From Chloroflexota bacterium (lineage in GTDB: Bacteria > Chloroflexota > Dehalococcoidia > UBA2979): a DNA stretch of 7,838 nt. Position 1 is the first letter of the stretch, and each line of letters begins with the position of its first letter. Location: contig VGPB01000087.1 of the NCBI GenBank assembly GCA_016875695.1, positions 1 through 7,838 of the forward strand, given 5' to 3'. The translations under genes and the position numbers were made by a program. Shown in pieces: positions 1 through 6,734 of this stretch. The notes under the pieces are model-generated. The model was not told the DNA's origin. It saw nothing but the letters and a program-made list of their open reading frames with translations, and searched no databases.

Positions 1-813
1 CCGCGCAGCGGCCTTTGGTGCGCCCGCGGCCTTCGCCCGCCCGGCGGCGGTCTTCGTCCCGTTCGCGGCTGCCGGGCTTGTGCGCCGCGTGGCGCCCGCG
101 GACCTAGTCGTGGCGACCCGCGCGGCGCCCGCCGCGCGCGAAGCGGGCTGCATCGAGCGGCGCGTGGCCGCCGCCTTCGCCGGTGCGGCGCGGCCGGTCT
201 TCGCGGCGCCGCCGGTGCGCGCCATGAGCTGCTGCCATTCGCGCTCGATCGCCTGCTCGAACGCCTCAAGCGTGCCAGAGTTGTCGATATGCACGTCGGC
301 GTGCGCGAGCCGCTCGCGGTTCGAGAGCTGCGAGTCGATGCGGGCCTGCGCCTGTGCCTCGGTGAGATTGTTGCGCGCCATGATGCGCTGGCGCGCGATC
401 TGCGGCTCCACGGTGGTGACCCATACCTCGTCGGCGAGGTCTATCCAGTTCGCCTCGATCATCACCGCGGCCTCGAGCACGACGGTGGCGTCGGGCGTAC
501 GGCGCTTGAGGTCGGCGATCTCCTCGGTGGCGAGACGGCGAATCTCGGGCCAGACGATGTCGGTCAGGCGCTTCAGCTGCACCGGGGCACCAAAGACCTT
601 GCCGCCGAGCAGCTGGCGGTTAATCGTGCCGTCGGGCTGCACGAGGTCCTGCCCGAACTCATTGACCACGGCCTCGAAGCCACGCGTGCCGGGCTCGTAG
701 ACCCGGTGGCCGACGCGGTCGGCGTCGATCACGACAGCGCCGAACTCCCGGAGCTTCGCGGCGGCGGTGGATTTACCGGAGGCGATGCCCCCGGTCAGGC
801 CAATAACGGTCAT
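1..813 (-). CDS. coaE: Dephospho-CoA kinase, C-terminus cut by window edge, with cationic Ala-rich tail
   Basis: Last step of coenzyme A synthesis in the cytoplasm: ATP-dependent phosphorylation of the 3'-OH of dephospho-CoA. The 271 visible codons are open to the left edge, so the stop codon is missing. Residues 5-16 are the family P-loop (GLTGGIASGKST), 30-32 the DAD motif of the substrate site, 113-122 the LEAAVMIEAN segment, 147-163 the lid region with conserved arginines, and 173-180 the typical ADVHIDNSG end. The usual enzyme of about 200 residues finishes near residue 197. After that, residues 203-271 are low complexity: 28 Ala, 15 Lys/Arg and no Asp/Glu. Position 88 is Trp (WPEI) where many bacterial CoaE have His-Pro. 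The ATG at 813 is preceded by GGAGAG at good spacing, and a promoter-like site lies at 860-888. The kinase assignment is firm; the role of the tail is unknown. Confidence 0.93.
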   Translation of the reverse strand, partial: MTVIGLTGGIASGKSTAAAKLREFGAVVIDADRVGHRVYEPGTRGFEAVVNEFGQDLVQPDGTINRQLLGGKVFGAPVQLKRLTDIVWPEIRRLATEEIADLKRRTPDATVVLEAAVMIEANWIDLADEVWVTTVEPQIARQRIMARNNLTEAQAQARIDSQLSNRERLAHADVHIDNSGTLEAFEQAIEREWQQLMARTGGAAKTGRAAPAKAAATRRSMQPASRAAGAARVATTRSAGATRRTSPAAANGTKTAAGRAKAAGAPKAAAR

Positions 814-859
814 CTGGCTCTCCGCTGGGCGCACAAACGTACGGGGCACGCACTCGCCG

Positions 860-888
860 ATTGTATTCGTGGCCATCTGGCGACGCAA
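860..888 (-). promoter_or_regulatory. Sigma70-like promoter for coaE
   Basis: On the minus strand a -35-like TTGCGT (883-888) is separated by exactly 17 bases from a -10-like TACAAT (860-865). The AT-rich -10 stands out in a very GC-rich gap. Transcription would begin near 853, giving a leader of about 40 bases before the coaE ATG at 813. The -10 matches consensus in 5 of 6 positions, the -35 in 3 of 6. No other element is visible in the 212-base gap between etfA and coaE except the hairpin at 1002-1019. Confidence 0.5.
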
Positions 889-1001
889 ACTCTCGCGCCG
901 CAGCGGACGGCGGTTGCGCCGAAGCACCACGACCGCGCCATCCGTCGACGCGGTCGTAGTCCCAGGCGCCACGCGCTCCGCTCCCGACCGAGCGTCACGA
1001 G

Positions 1002-1019
1002 GCGAGGCCGCAGCCTCAC
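1002..1019 (-). terminator. Weak hairpin just after etfA, possible terminator
   Basis: Seven bases after the etfA stop the minus strand reads GTGAGGC, a TGCG loop, then GCCTCGC, giving a 7-bp stem with one G-U pair. There is no T-run after it, so a classical intrinsic terminator is not proven. Its place between the etf genes and an independent promoter for coaE is what suggests transcript-end or RNA-stabilising function. Confidence 0.3.
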
Positions 1020-1025
1020 GACGTG

Positions 1026-2000
1026 TTACAGCAGCTCCTTGATCGCCTTGATCAGCTCCGGCACCACGGCCTTGTAGTCGCCCACGATACCGAAGCGCGC
1101 GGCCTTGAAGATGTTCGCCTCGCGGTCCCGGTTGATCGCCACGATCGTTTTCGAGCCCGAGCACCCGGCCATGTGCTGGCTGGCGCCGGAGATGGCGACC
1201 GCCACGTACAGGTCGGGGGACACCACCTTGCCGGTGAGGCCCACCTGCTGGCTCGGCGGGTACCAGCCGAGGTCGCAGGCCGCGCGCGACGAACCCACGG
1301 CGGCCTTGTCGCTGCCGAACGCGGCCGCCAGCTCCTCAACGACGCGGAAGCCCTCGGGGGCGCCGAGGCCGCGGCCGCCGGACACGACGATCGGCGCGTC
1401 CTGGATCTGCAGGCCCTCGCTGACAGCGGCCTCGCGCCCGACGATCTCGGTGCGCGCGGCGCCCGCGTTCGGGAGCGCGACGGTCTCGCCGCTCGCGCCG
1501 GCACGCGGCGCGATCGGGTCCTGCGACTTCGCCCGCACGGTCACCACCGCGGGCGACGTGTTGAACGAGTAGGTCGCCTGGGCGTTGCCGCCGTAGGCCG
1601 AGCGCGTAGCACGCAGGCCCTCCGGCGTCTGCTCCACGCGCAGGCAGTCCGTGGCCACGGCGCTGCCCCGCCGGAAGGCGAGGCGCGGCCCCAGGTCGCG
1701 GCCGACCATCGACTGCGCGATGAGCACGACGGCCGAGCTGGCCTGGTCCAGCGTGGCCTCGACGGCGGCGAGCCAGTGGTCGGAGCGGTACTGGTCGTAC
1801 GCCGCGTCGTCGGAGGCGAGCACCCGGTCGGCGCCGGCCGCGAACGCCTGCGCGGCCTGGCCGGTGGCGCCGCTGCCGAGCAACACGAGATTCGTCTTGC
1901 CGCCGTCGGCGAGCCGGGTGGCGAGCCCCAGCAGCTCTGCCGAGGTGGGCGTCAGCGCACCTTCGGCGAGTTCGCCGACGACGAGGATGTCCTGAGCCAT
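1026..2000 (-). CDS. etfA: Electron transfer flavoprotein alpha subunit
   Basis: Alpha subunit (324 residues, normal length) of the soluble EtfAB heterodimer, which accepts electrons from acyl-CoA dehydrogenases on FAD. The N-terminal alpha/beta domain covers about 1-190. The C-terminal FAD-binding domain is clear: SSRAACDLGWYPPSQQVG at 237-254, TGK at 256-258, LYVAVAISGASQHMAG at 264-279 and KTIVAINRDREANIF at 284-298. The usual family text near the end is DPEAPIF; here it is DREANIF, a small change. The ATG at 2000 has AAGG about 9 bases upstream within GAAGAAGGG, and a second purine run AGGGGG nearly touching the start. It follows etfB by 32 bases and is surely co-transcribed with it. Whether the dimer is a conventional or a bifurcating ETF cannot be settled by eye; the adjoining membrane oxidoreductase favours a role in feeding the quinone pool. 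Confidence 0.95.
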   Translation of the reverse strand: MAQDILVVGELAEGALTPTSAELLGLATRLADGGKTNLVLLGSGATGQAAQAFAAGADRVLASDDAAYDQYRSDHWLAAVEATLDQASSAVVLIAQSMVGRDLGPRLAFRRGSAVATDCLRVEQTPEGLRATRSAYGGNAQATYSFNTSPAVVTVRAKSQDPIAPRAGASGETVALPNAGAARTEIVGREAAVSEGLQIQDAPIVVSGGRGLGAPEGFRVVEELAAAFGSDKAAVGSSRAACDLGWYPPSQQVGLTGKVVSPDLYVAVAISGASQHMAGCSGSKTIVAINRDREANIFKAARFGIVGDYKAVVPELIKAIKELL

Positions 2001-2032
2001 TCCCCCTGCCCTTCTTCCTGGTACGCGTGGCG

Positions 2033-2836
2033 CTAGATGATCTTAGCGTCGCGCAACGCGCGCGCGAGCGCCTTGGCCTGGTCGGCGGGCGTATCGCCCT
2101 CCATGATCTGCACATCACCGCCGGCGGGCGGCTGGAACAGCTTCTCAAGTTTCAGGCGCGCGCCCGCGGCGCCGATCTCGCCCGGCTGCAGGCCCAGGTC
2201 GCCCGGCGTCCAGGTGGTCACGGTCTTGCGCGCCGCCTGCATGATCTGCTGAAGCTTGGGGTAGCGCGGGTCACCCAGCTCGTTCGACACGGTGATCACG
2301 GCCGGGCCGGCCATCTTCACCGTCTCGAAGCCGTCCGCCAGCACGCGCTGCACGACGAAGCTTCCGCCGTCTGCCTTGACGTCCTTGGCGATGATCGCCG
2401 AGGGCCAGCCGAGCTCCTCGGCGATGCCGACGCCGACCTGGCCCATGTCCCAGTCGGCGGCCTGGCGGCCGCAGAAGACCGCGTCCACGTCGCCGAGCTT
2501 CTTGACGGCCGCCGCGAGCGCGTGCGCGGTGGTGTAGGAGTCACCGCCCTGAAACTCGTCGGCGGAGAGCAGCACGCCCTCGTCGGCGCCCATGGCGAGC
2601 ACCTGCTTGATAGCCGCCTGCGCGCTCTCCTTGCCGAGCGAGATCACGGTGACCTTGCCGTCGCCGCTCTGCTCCTTGATGCGCAGGGCCGCCTCCGCCG
2701 CTTGCGCGTCGTACGGGCTGAGCACGGGCGCGATGCCCTGCGCCGGGATCACCTCGTTCTTCGCGGAGTCGATGCGGAACGCCGCGGGGGGCGTCTCCGG
2801 GTCCGGGATTTGCTTTGCACAGACGACCAGATGCAT
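2033..2836 (-). CDS. etfB: Electron transfer flavoprotein beta subunit
   Basis: Beta subunit (267 residues, typical 250-265) of EtfAB; it binds AMP structurally in conventional ETFs, or a second flavin in bifurcating ones. Visible family landmarks are CAKQIPDPE at 6-14, the SPYDAQAAEAALRIKE helix at 40-55, the nucleotide-site motif GRQAADWDMGQVG at 123-135, and the signature region from 173 to 199 (VKMAGPAVITVSNELGDPRYP and onward to IM). The start is ATG at 2836: GGAGG lies 11 bases upstream (2848-2852), and residues upstream of this Met in the open frame are Arg-rich and unlike ETF. The gap to the preceding oxidoreductase gene is 62 bases and holds only a 6-bp GC inverted repeat (2864-2881). 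The gene order oxidoreductase, etfB, etfA is that expected for an ETF-to-menaquinone module. Confidence 0.95.
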   Translation of the reverse strand: MHLVVCAKQIPDPETPPAAFRIDSAKNEVIPAQGIAPVLSPYDAQAAEAALRIKEQSGDGKVTVISLGKESAQAAIKQVLAMGADEGVLLSADEFQGGDSYTTAHALAAAVKKLGDVDAVFCGRQAADWDMGQVGVGIAEELGWPSAIIAKDVKADGGSFVVQRVLADGFETVKMAGPAVITVSNELGDPRYPKLQQIMQAARKTVTTWTPGDLGLQPGEIGAAGARLKLEKLFQPPAGGDVQIMEGDTPADQAKALARALRDAKII

Positions 2837-2898
2837 GGCTCGCGTACCCTCCTCGCCGCTACTGGCGCGCGTGGGCGCGCCTGTGATGGTGCCGCCGC

Positions 2899-5049
2899 TC
2901 AGCGAACCGATTCGCCGCCGCCCGCTCCGGATCCATTGCGGCCGAAGACTGCCTGATCCAGGAGCTCCGCGATGTCGAAGGCGCGCATGCGCCCTTCTTC
3001 CTCCGGCTGGATCGCGGGAATCCCGTCTTCGAACATCTGGATACAGAACGGGCAGTTGGAGACGACGCTCTCGGCGCCGGTGCCTACCGCCTCCTCCGCA
3101 CGCACGTGGTTGACGCGCCGCTCGCCGACCTCCTCCTGCCACATGTTGCCGCCGCCTGCGCCGCAGCACAGGCCGCGGCTGCGCGAGCGGGCCATCTCCT
3201 GGACCGCCGCCCCCGGCAGGAACTCCAGAATCTGCCGCGGCGCATCGTACACGTCGTTGAGCCGCCCGAGGTAACAGGAGTCGTGGTAGGTGACGGAGCT
3301 ATCGACGCGGTGCTGGGGGCGGAGCCGCCCCTCGCCCAGCGCCCGCGCCAAGAACTCGGTGTGGTGGAACACTTCGAAGCGGCCGTCAAACTGCGGGTAC
3401 TCGTTCTTGAACGTATTGAAGCAGTGCGGGCAGTTGGTGATCACCCGCTGCACGTTCTTCGCCTTGAACGTCTCCACCAGCTGCTGCGCGAGGATTTGGT
3501 ACAGGTACTCGTTGCCCAGCCGCCGGGCGGGGTCGCCGTTGCAGGTCTCCTCCTGCCCCAGCACGCCGAACGAGGCGCCCGCCTCGCGTAAGAGCTTGAA
3601 GACCGAGCGCGTGATCGGCAGGTTGCGCTCCACGAGTGCGCCCGAGCAGCCCACCCAGTACAGGTATTCCTGGCTGCCGTCGAACATGGGGACGTCCTCG
3701 AGCCCCTCCATCCACGAGTCGCGGGTGAGCGCCGTGCCGCGCCAGGGGTGCCCGCGCACCTCCATGTTCTCGAGGGCGGCCTGCGCCGTGGCCGGGACGC
3801 GCGCCTCGTCCATCACTAGGTAGCGCCGCATGTCCACGATCGTCGGCACATGCTCGATCATCACGGGACATTCCTGCACGCACGCCCCGCAGGTGCGGCA
3901 GGCCCACAGCGTCTCGTCTTTGATCACCTCGCCGACCATCGCGACGGTGGCGACGGCGCGCTGGTCGCCGCCGGCGTGCCCCACGCGCTGCAGCTCCGGC
4001 CCCACGTTCGCGAGGTGCGCCTTGAGGTCCTGAATCAGGTGCATCGGCGACAGCGGCTGGCCCGCGAGGTTCGCCGGGCACACCGAGGTGCAGCGGCCGC
4101 AGCGCACGCACGCGTCGAGCTCGAACAGCTGCTTCCACGTGAAGTCCTGCACCTGGCCGACGCCGAAGATCTCGCGCTCCTCGATGTTCTCGATCGTGGT
4201 GAGCCGCCCAGGGGCGTCGGTGCGCAACAGGTATGCGTTCGCCGGCGCGAAGAACAGGTGGTCGAGCTTGGTGAACACGACCAGGCCGAGCCAGCCGAAC
4301 GCGATCACGACATGCGTCCACCAGGCCCACGTGTGCGCCCCCAGCAGCTGTCCGTCGCGAAACTCGAAGACCTCGACGAGCTTCGCGATGCCGTACGACG
4401 CGAACGACCAGCGCGCCCACGACTCGTGCTCGGCGAGCTCGGTGGCGCCGATGCGCAGCGCCTCCACCGCGAAGCCCGAGAGCAGGATGAGCGCGAGGCC
4501 CCAGAGGACCAGGTGGTCCTCGAGCCGCTCGTCCCAGCGCAGCCGGCGATACGAATCGAAGTAGCGGCGGTTGAGCGCCATGCCGACGCCGATCAGGCCG
4601 ATCACGCCGAACAGGTCGCCGTAGAACGAGAAGAAGAGGTAGTAGTTGCCCTGCAGGAAGTGGATCGACAGGTCGGCATCGAGCGCGACTTGCGCGGTGA
4701 CGAACGTCAGCACGACGATCGACGAGAAGATGCACCAGTGCATGACCCCGGCGTAGGGGTCGCGGCGCAGCTTCTCCTGGCCTAGGCCCAGGCGCATCGC
4801 GTTGCGCACGCGGTGACGCGGATGCAGGCGCAGTCCCGGCGTCGGCTTGCCGAGCAGCCAGAGCCCGGCGTGACGCCCGAAGCCGTACACGAGCAGGCCG
4901 ACAAGCGTGGCCATGAACACGTACACGGCCCACGGCTGCTGGACGTTGAAGAAGATCTCGCGCCCCGCGTCAGTGCGCTCGACTTCGAGCGCGGCGACGA
5001 GGCCGATGCCCGACAGCCCGACGGCCGGCGACCACCAGCCGCCGACCAT
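2899..5049 (-). CDS. Membrane Fe-S oxidoreductase, probable ETF:(methyl)menaquinone oxidoreductase (EMO-like, DUF3483/NarI plus CCG domains)
   Basis: A 716-residue membrane protein likely to move electrons from EtfAB to the menaquinone pool. In order: hydrophobic spans near 38-57, 105-125, 140-160, 178-200 and 245-262, with candidate heme b histidines H104, H179, H246 and H264; a bacterial ferredoxin motif CxxCxxCxxxCP at C314, C317, C320, C324; a second at C384, C387, C390, C394; then two heterodisulfide-reductase-like cysteine domains. The first has C468, C503 (text ETCNGDPARR, so CNG in place of CCG) and NCPHC at 539-543. The second has C592, CCG at 628-630 and NCPFC at 665-669. This layout and position next to etfBA match proteins described as EMO in Syntrophomonas and Geobacter relatives. 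The ATG at 5049 has no Shine-Dalgarno and sits 8 bases after a strong hairpin. A GTG at 5109, two bases past the preceding stop, would add 20 Arg/Pro-rich residues and is the alternative. Function is inferred from family and context. Confidence 0.88.
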   Translation of the reverse strand: MVGGWWSPAVGLSGIGLVAALEVERTDAGREIFFNVQQPWAVYVFMATLVGLLVYGFGRHAGLWLLGKPTPGLRLHPRHRVRNAMRLGLGQEKLRRDPYAGVMHWCIFSSIVVLTFVTAQVALDADLSIHFLQGNYYLFFSFYGDLFGVIGLIGVGMALNRRYFDSYRRLRWDERLEDHLVLWGLALILLSGFAVEALRIGATELAEHESWARWSFASYGIAKLVEVFEFRDGQLLGAHTWAWWTHVVIAFGWLGLVVFTKLDHLFFAPANAYLLRTDAPGRLTTIENIEEREIFGVGQVQDFTWKQLFELDACVRCGRCTSVCPANLAGQPLSPMHLIQDLKAHLANVGPELQRVGHAGGDQRAVATVAMVGEVIKDETLWACRTCGACVQECPVMIEHVPTIVDMRRYLVMDEARVPATAQAALENMEVRGHPWRGTALTRDSWMEGLEDVPMFDGSQEYLYWVGCSGALVERNLPITRSVFKLLREAGASFGVLGQEETCNGDPARRLGNEYLYQILAQQLVETFKAKNVQRVITNCPHCFNTFKNEYPQFDGRFEVFHHTEFLARALGEGRLRPQHRVDSSVTYHDSCYLGRLNDVYDAPRQILEFLPGAAVQEMARSRSRGLCCGAGGGNMWQEEVGERRVNHVRAEEAVGTGAESVVSNCPFCIQMFEDGIPAIQPEEEGRMRAFDIAELLDQAVFGRNGSGAGGGESVR

Positions 5050-5098
5050 GCGAACAGGGCGCCGAGGCGAGGGCGCCTCGGCGCCGCGAACAGGGCGC
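5050..5098 (-). repeat. Perfect 12-bp hairpin within an exact 13-bp direct repeat, between acyl-CoA synthetase and EMO-like gene
   Basis: The arms are 5058-5069 and 5074-5085 (plus strand GGCGCCGAGGCG and its exact reverse complement), with a 4-base loop at 5070-5073. The 13-base word GCGAACAGGGCGC occurs at 5050-5062 and again at 5086-5098, a period of 36 bases; the first copy overlaps one arm by five bases. No T-run follows on the minus strand, so it is not a standard intrinsic terminator. It fills most of the 62-base gap and takes the place where a ribosome binding site for the downstream gene should be. It may attenuate, stabilise or process the transcript, or be the remnant of a small palindromic repeat. 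If the downstream gene instead starts at GTG 5109, the element is coding, and the two repeat copies encode RPVR 12 codons apart. Confidence 0.7.
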
Positions 5099-5111
5099 GC
5101 CAGTCGCACGC

Positions 5112-6689
5112 CTATGCCTGCTGCGCCGCGGCGAGCTGCTGCCCGTACATCTTGCGCAGGTCGTTCTTCAGCACCTTGCCTAGGTGGTTGCGCGGCAGCT
5201 CCGGCACCCACTCGTACAGCGACGGCGACTTATACGACGCGAGCCGCGCCTTCACGTAGGTGGTGAGCTCTTCAAGCGTCGGCTGCGGCTCGCCGCTGAC
5301 CGGCACGATGATGGCCTTCACGACCTCGCCCCACTCGACATCCGGCACGCCGATCACAGCAGCCTCGGCGATCGCGGGGTGGTCTTCGAGGATGTTCTCG
5401 ATCTCGCCTGGCGAAATGTTCTCGCCGCCACGGATGATCAGGTCCTTGATGCGGCCGGTGATGAACAGATAGTTGTCGTCGTCGAGGTAGCCGACGTCGC
5501 CGGTGTGCAGCCAGCCGTCCTGCACGGCGGACGCAGTCTCGTCGGCGCGCTTCTGGTACTCGCGCATGATGCGGTCACCGCGGATGCAAATCTCGCCTTC
5601 CTTGTTCTGCGGCAGCACCACGCCGTCCGGACCGAGGATGCCGACGTCGATGTCCGGCATCGGGCGGCCCACCGAGCGCAGGCGCTTCAGCTTGAGGTCG
5701 TTCTGCTCGGGCGTGCCGTCCAGGCGGTGGTCGTCGGGGCTCAGGTAGGTCATCGTGGAGGTCGACTCGGTCTGGCCGTAGGCGTTCATCAGGCCGCACT
5801 CGAACGCGTCCATGGCGTTGCGCACGATCTCAAACGGCATCGGCGCCGCGCCGTAGGTGATCAGCTGCAGCGACGACAGGTCGTACTTCTCGAAGTCGTC
5901 CGCCTCCATGATGCGCTTGAGCATCGTCGGCACGACGAACGCGTGGGTCACGCGCTCGCGCTCGACGGTATCGAGCCAGCCCGCGGGGTCGAACGCCGGC
6001 AGGATGGCGAGCTTGCGACCCGACCACAGCGAGCCGAGCATCGTGGTCGCGCCGGCGACGTGGAAGAACGGCACCGCGACCAGCGTCACCTCCTGGTCGT
6101 TCGTCGGGTCGCAGGGGTTCTGCGTGTTGATCACGTAGGCGGTGAGCGTCTTGTGCGTGAGCACGACGCCCTTCGGCAGCGCCGTCGTGCCGGAGGTGTA
6201 GATCACGAGTGCGGCGTCGTTGTCGTCGACGTCCGTGAAGAACATCTCGTCTGCGCCGTCCTCGCGAAGCTGGGCGAAGGTGCGCAGGCCCTCCGAGGTG
6301 AAGTCCAGCGTGAAGACGTGCTGCACCTTGGGCAGGTTAGCCTTGATCTGCTGGAAGATGGGGAAGTAGCGCTCCGAGACGAACAGCACGTTCACGTCGG
6401 AGGCGTCCAGCATGTACTGGAGCTCCTCGGTCTTCGCGCGGAAGTTGAGCGGGACGTAGGTGGCGCCGACCGTTGCCGTGGCGTAATAGAGCTCGACGAA
6501 CTGGTTCGAATTGACGGACATGATGCCGACGTTGGCGCCCTTGCCGACGCCGAGGGCGTGGAGCGCGTGCGAAAGCTTGTTCACGCGCGTCTGCAGGTCG
6601 GCGTAGGTCACCCGCTCGTCCGGGTCCGCCATGGCGATGCGGTCGGGCACCATGCTGCCGGCAATGGTCAGGATCTCGGCGGTGTTCAC
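5112..6689 (-). CDS. AMP-forming fatty acyl-CoA synthetase (class I adenylate-forming enzyme, FadD-like)
   Basis: Activates a carboxylic acid, probably a medium- or long-chain fatty acid, to its acyl-CoA through an acyl-adenylate. At 525 residues it is full length. Core motifs: phosphate loop YTSGTTALPKG at 164-174 (Ala170 where Gly is most common), FFHVAG at 208-213, YGAAPMP at 279-285, YGQTEST at 304-310, and the hinge region GWLHTGDVGYLDDD at 392-405, followed by GRIKD at 412-416 and GGENISPGEIE at 421-431. The catalytic lysine of the C-terminal domain is K505 in PRNHLGKVLK (499-508). The start is GTG at 6689, preceded by a complete AAGGAGGT seven bases away. The chain length used cannot be read from sequence. 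It is followed, after 62 bases with a hairpin, by the EMO-like gene and etfBA, which fits fatty acid activation feeding beta-oxidation whose electrons leave through ETF. An aryl or other acid substrate is possible. Confidence 0.92.
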   Translation of the reverse strand: MNTAEILTIAGSMVPDRIAMADPDERVTYADLQTRVNKLSHALHALGVGKGANVGIMSVNSNQFVELYYATATVGATYVPLNFRAKTEELQYMLDASDVNVLFVSERYFPIFQQIKANLPKVQHVFTLDFTSEGLRTFAQLREDGADEMFFTDVDDNDAALVIYTSGTTALPKGVVLTHKTLTAYVINTQNPCDPTNDQEVTLVAVPFFHVAGATTMLGSLWSGRKLAILPAFDPAGWLDTVERERVTHAFVVPTMLKRIMEADDFEKYDLSSLQLITYGAAPMPFEIVRNAMDAFECGLMNAYGQTESTSTMTYLSPDDHRLDGTPEQNDLKLKRLRSVGRPMPDIDVGILGPDGVVLPQNKEGEICIRGDRIMREYQKRADETASAVQDGWLHTGDVGYLDDDNYLFITGRIKDLIIRGGENISPGEIENILEDHPAIAEAAVIGVPDVEWGEVVKAIIVPVSGEPQPTLEELTTYVKARLASYKSPSLYEWVPELPRNHLGKVLKNDLRKMYGQQLAAAQQA

Positions 6690-6696
6690 AGTTGCT

Positions 6697-6704
6697 ACCT
6701 CCTT
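6697..6704 (-). promoter_or_regulatory. Full-length Shine-Dalgarno deciding the GTG start of the synthetase
   Basis: The minus strand reads AAGGAGGT, fully complementary to the anti-Shine-Dalgarno core, seven bases before the GTG at 6689. It fixes the start and suggests strong translation initiation. It is the best ribosome binding site in the window. Confidence 0.85.
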
Positions 6705-6715
6705 AGTGGCGCGGC

Positions 6716-6732
6716 CGCGGGCCGGGCCCGCG
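6716..6732 (-). other. GC hairpin between the 158-residue membrane protein and the synthetase
   Basis: A 7-bp perfect stem (CGCGGGC with GCCCGCG) and a 3-base loop lies immediately after the TAG of the upstream gene and 11 bases before the Shine-Dalgarno of the synthetase. There is no T-run. It may mark the end of the upstream transcript or a processing point, but short GC palindromes also arise by chance in such GC-rich DNA. Confidence 0.3.
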
Positions 6733-6734
6733 CA

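Noticed and set aside
810..1019. 69-codon minus-strand frame with a GTG start whose TGA overlaps the coaE ATG
   Set aside because: The ATGA overlap is tempting, but the product is Arg-rich without motif, uses rare codons (several AGA, one ATA), has no Shine-Dalgarno, and the promoter at 860-888 would lie inside it.
289..1077. 262-codon plus-strand frame over coaE
   Set aside because: Antisense shadow of coaE and the intergenic gap; no recognisable domain.
2864..2881. 6-bp GC inverted repeat between the EMO-like gene and etfB
   Set aside because: Short stem with a 6-base loop made only of G and C; expected by chance in this composition, and etfB has its own ribosome binding site downstream of it.
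1023..2956. Plus-strand frames of 337 and 309 codons opposite etfA and etfB
   Set aside because: Low-complexity Arg/Ala/His/Asp-rich translations opposite two firmly identified genes.
2837..3169. N-terminal extension of etfB by 111 codons
   Set aside because: The extra residues are Arg-rich, overlap the oxidoreductase gene in another frame, and the ETF beta sequence begins exactly at the Met at 2836, which has a GGAGG upstream.
5112..5211. Extension of the EMO-like gene to 5211
   Set aside because: The first residues overlap the 3' end of the synthetase in another frame and are low complexity; only starts at 5049 or 5109 are reasonable.
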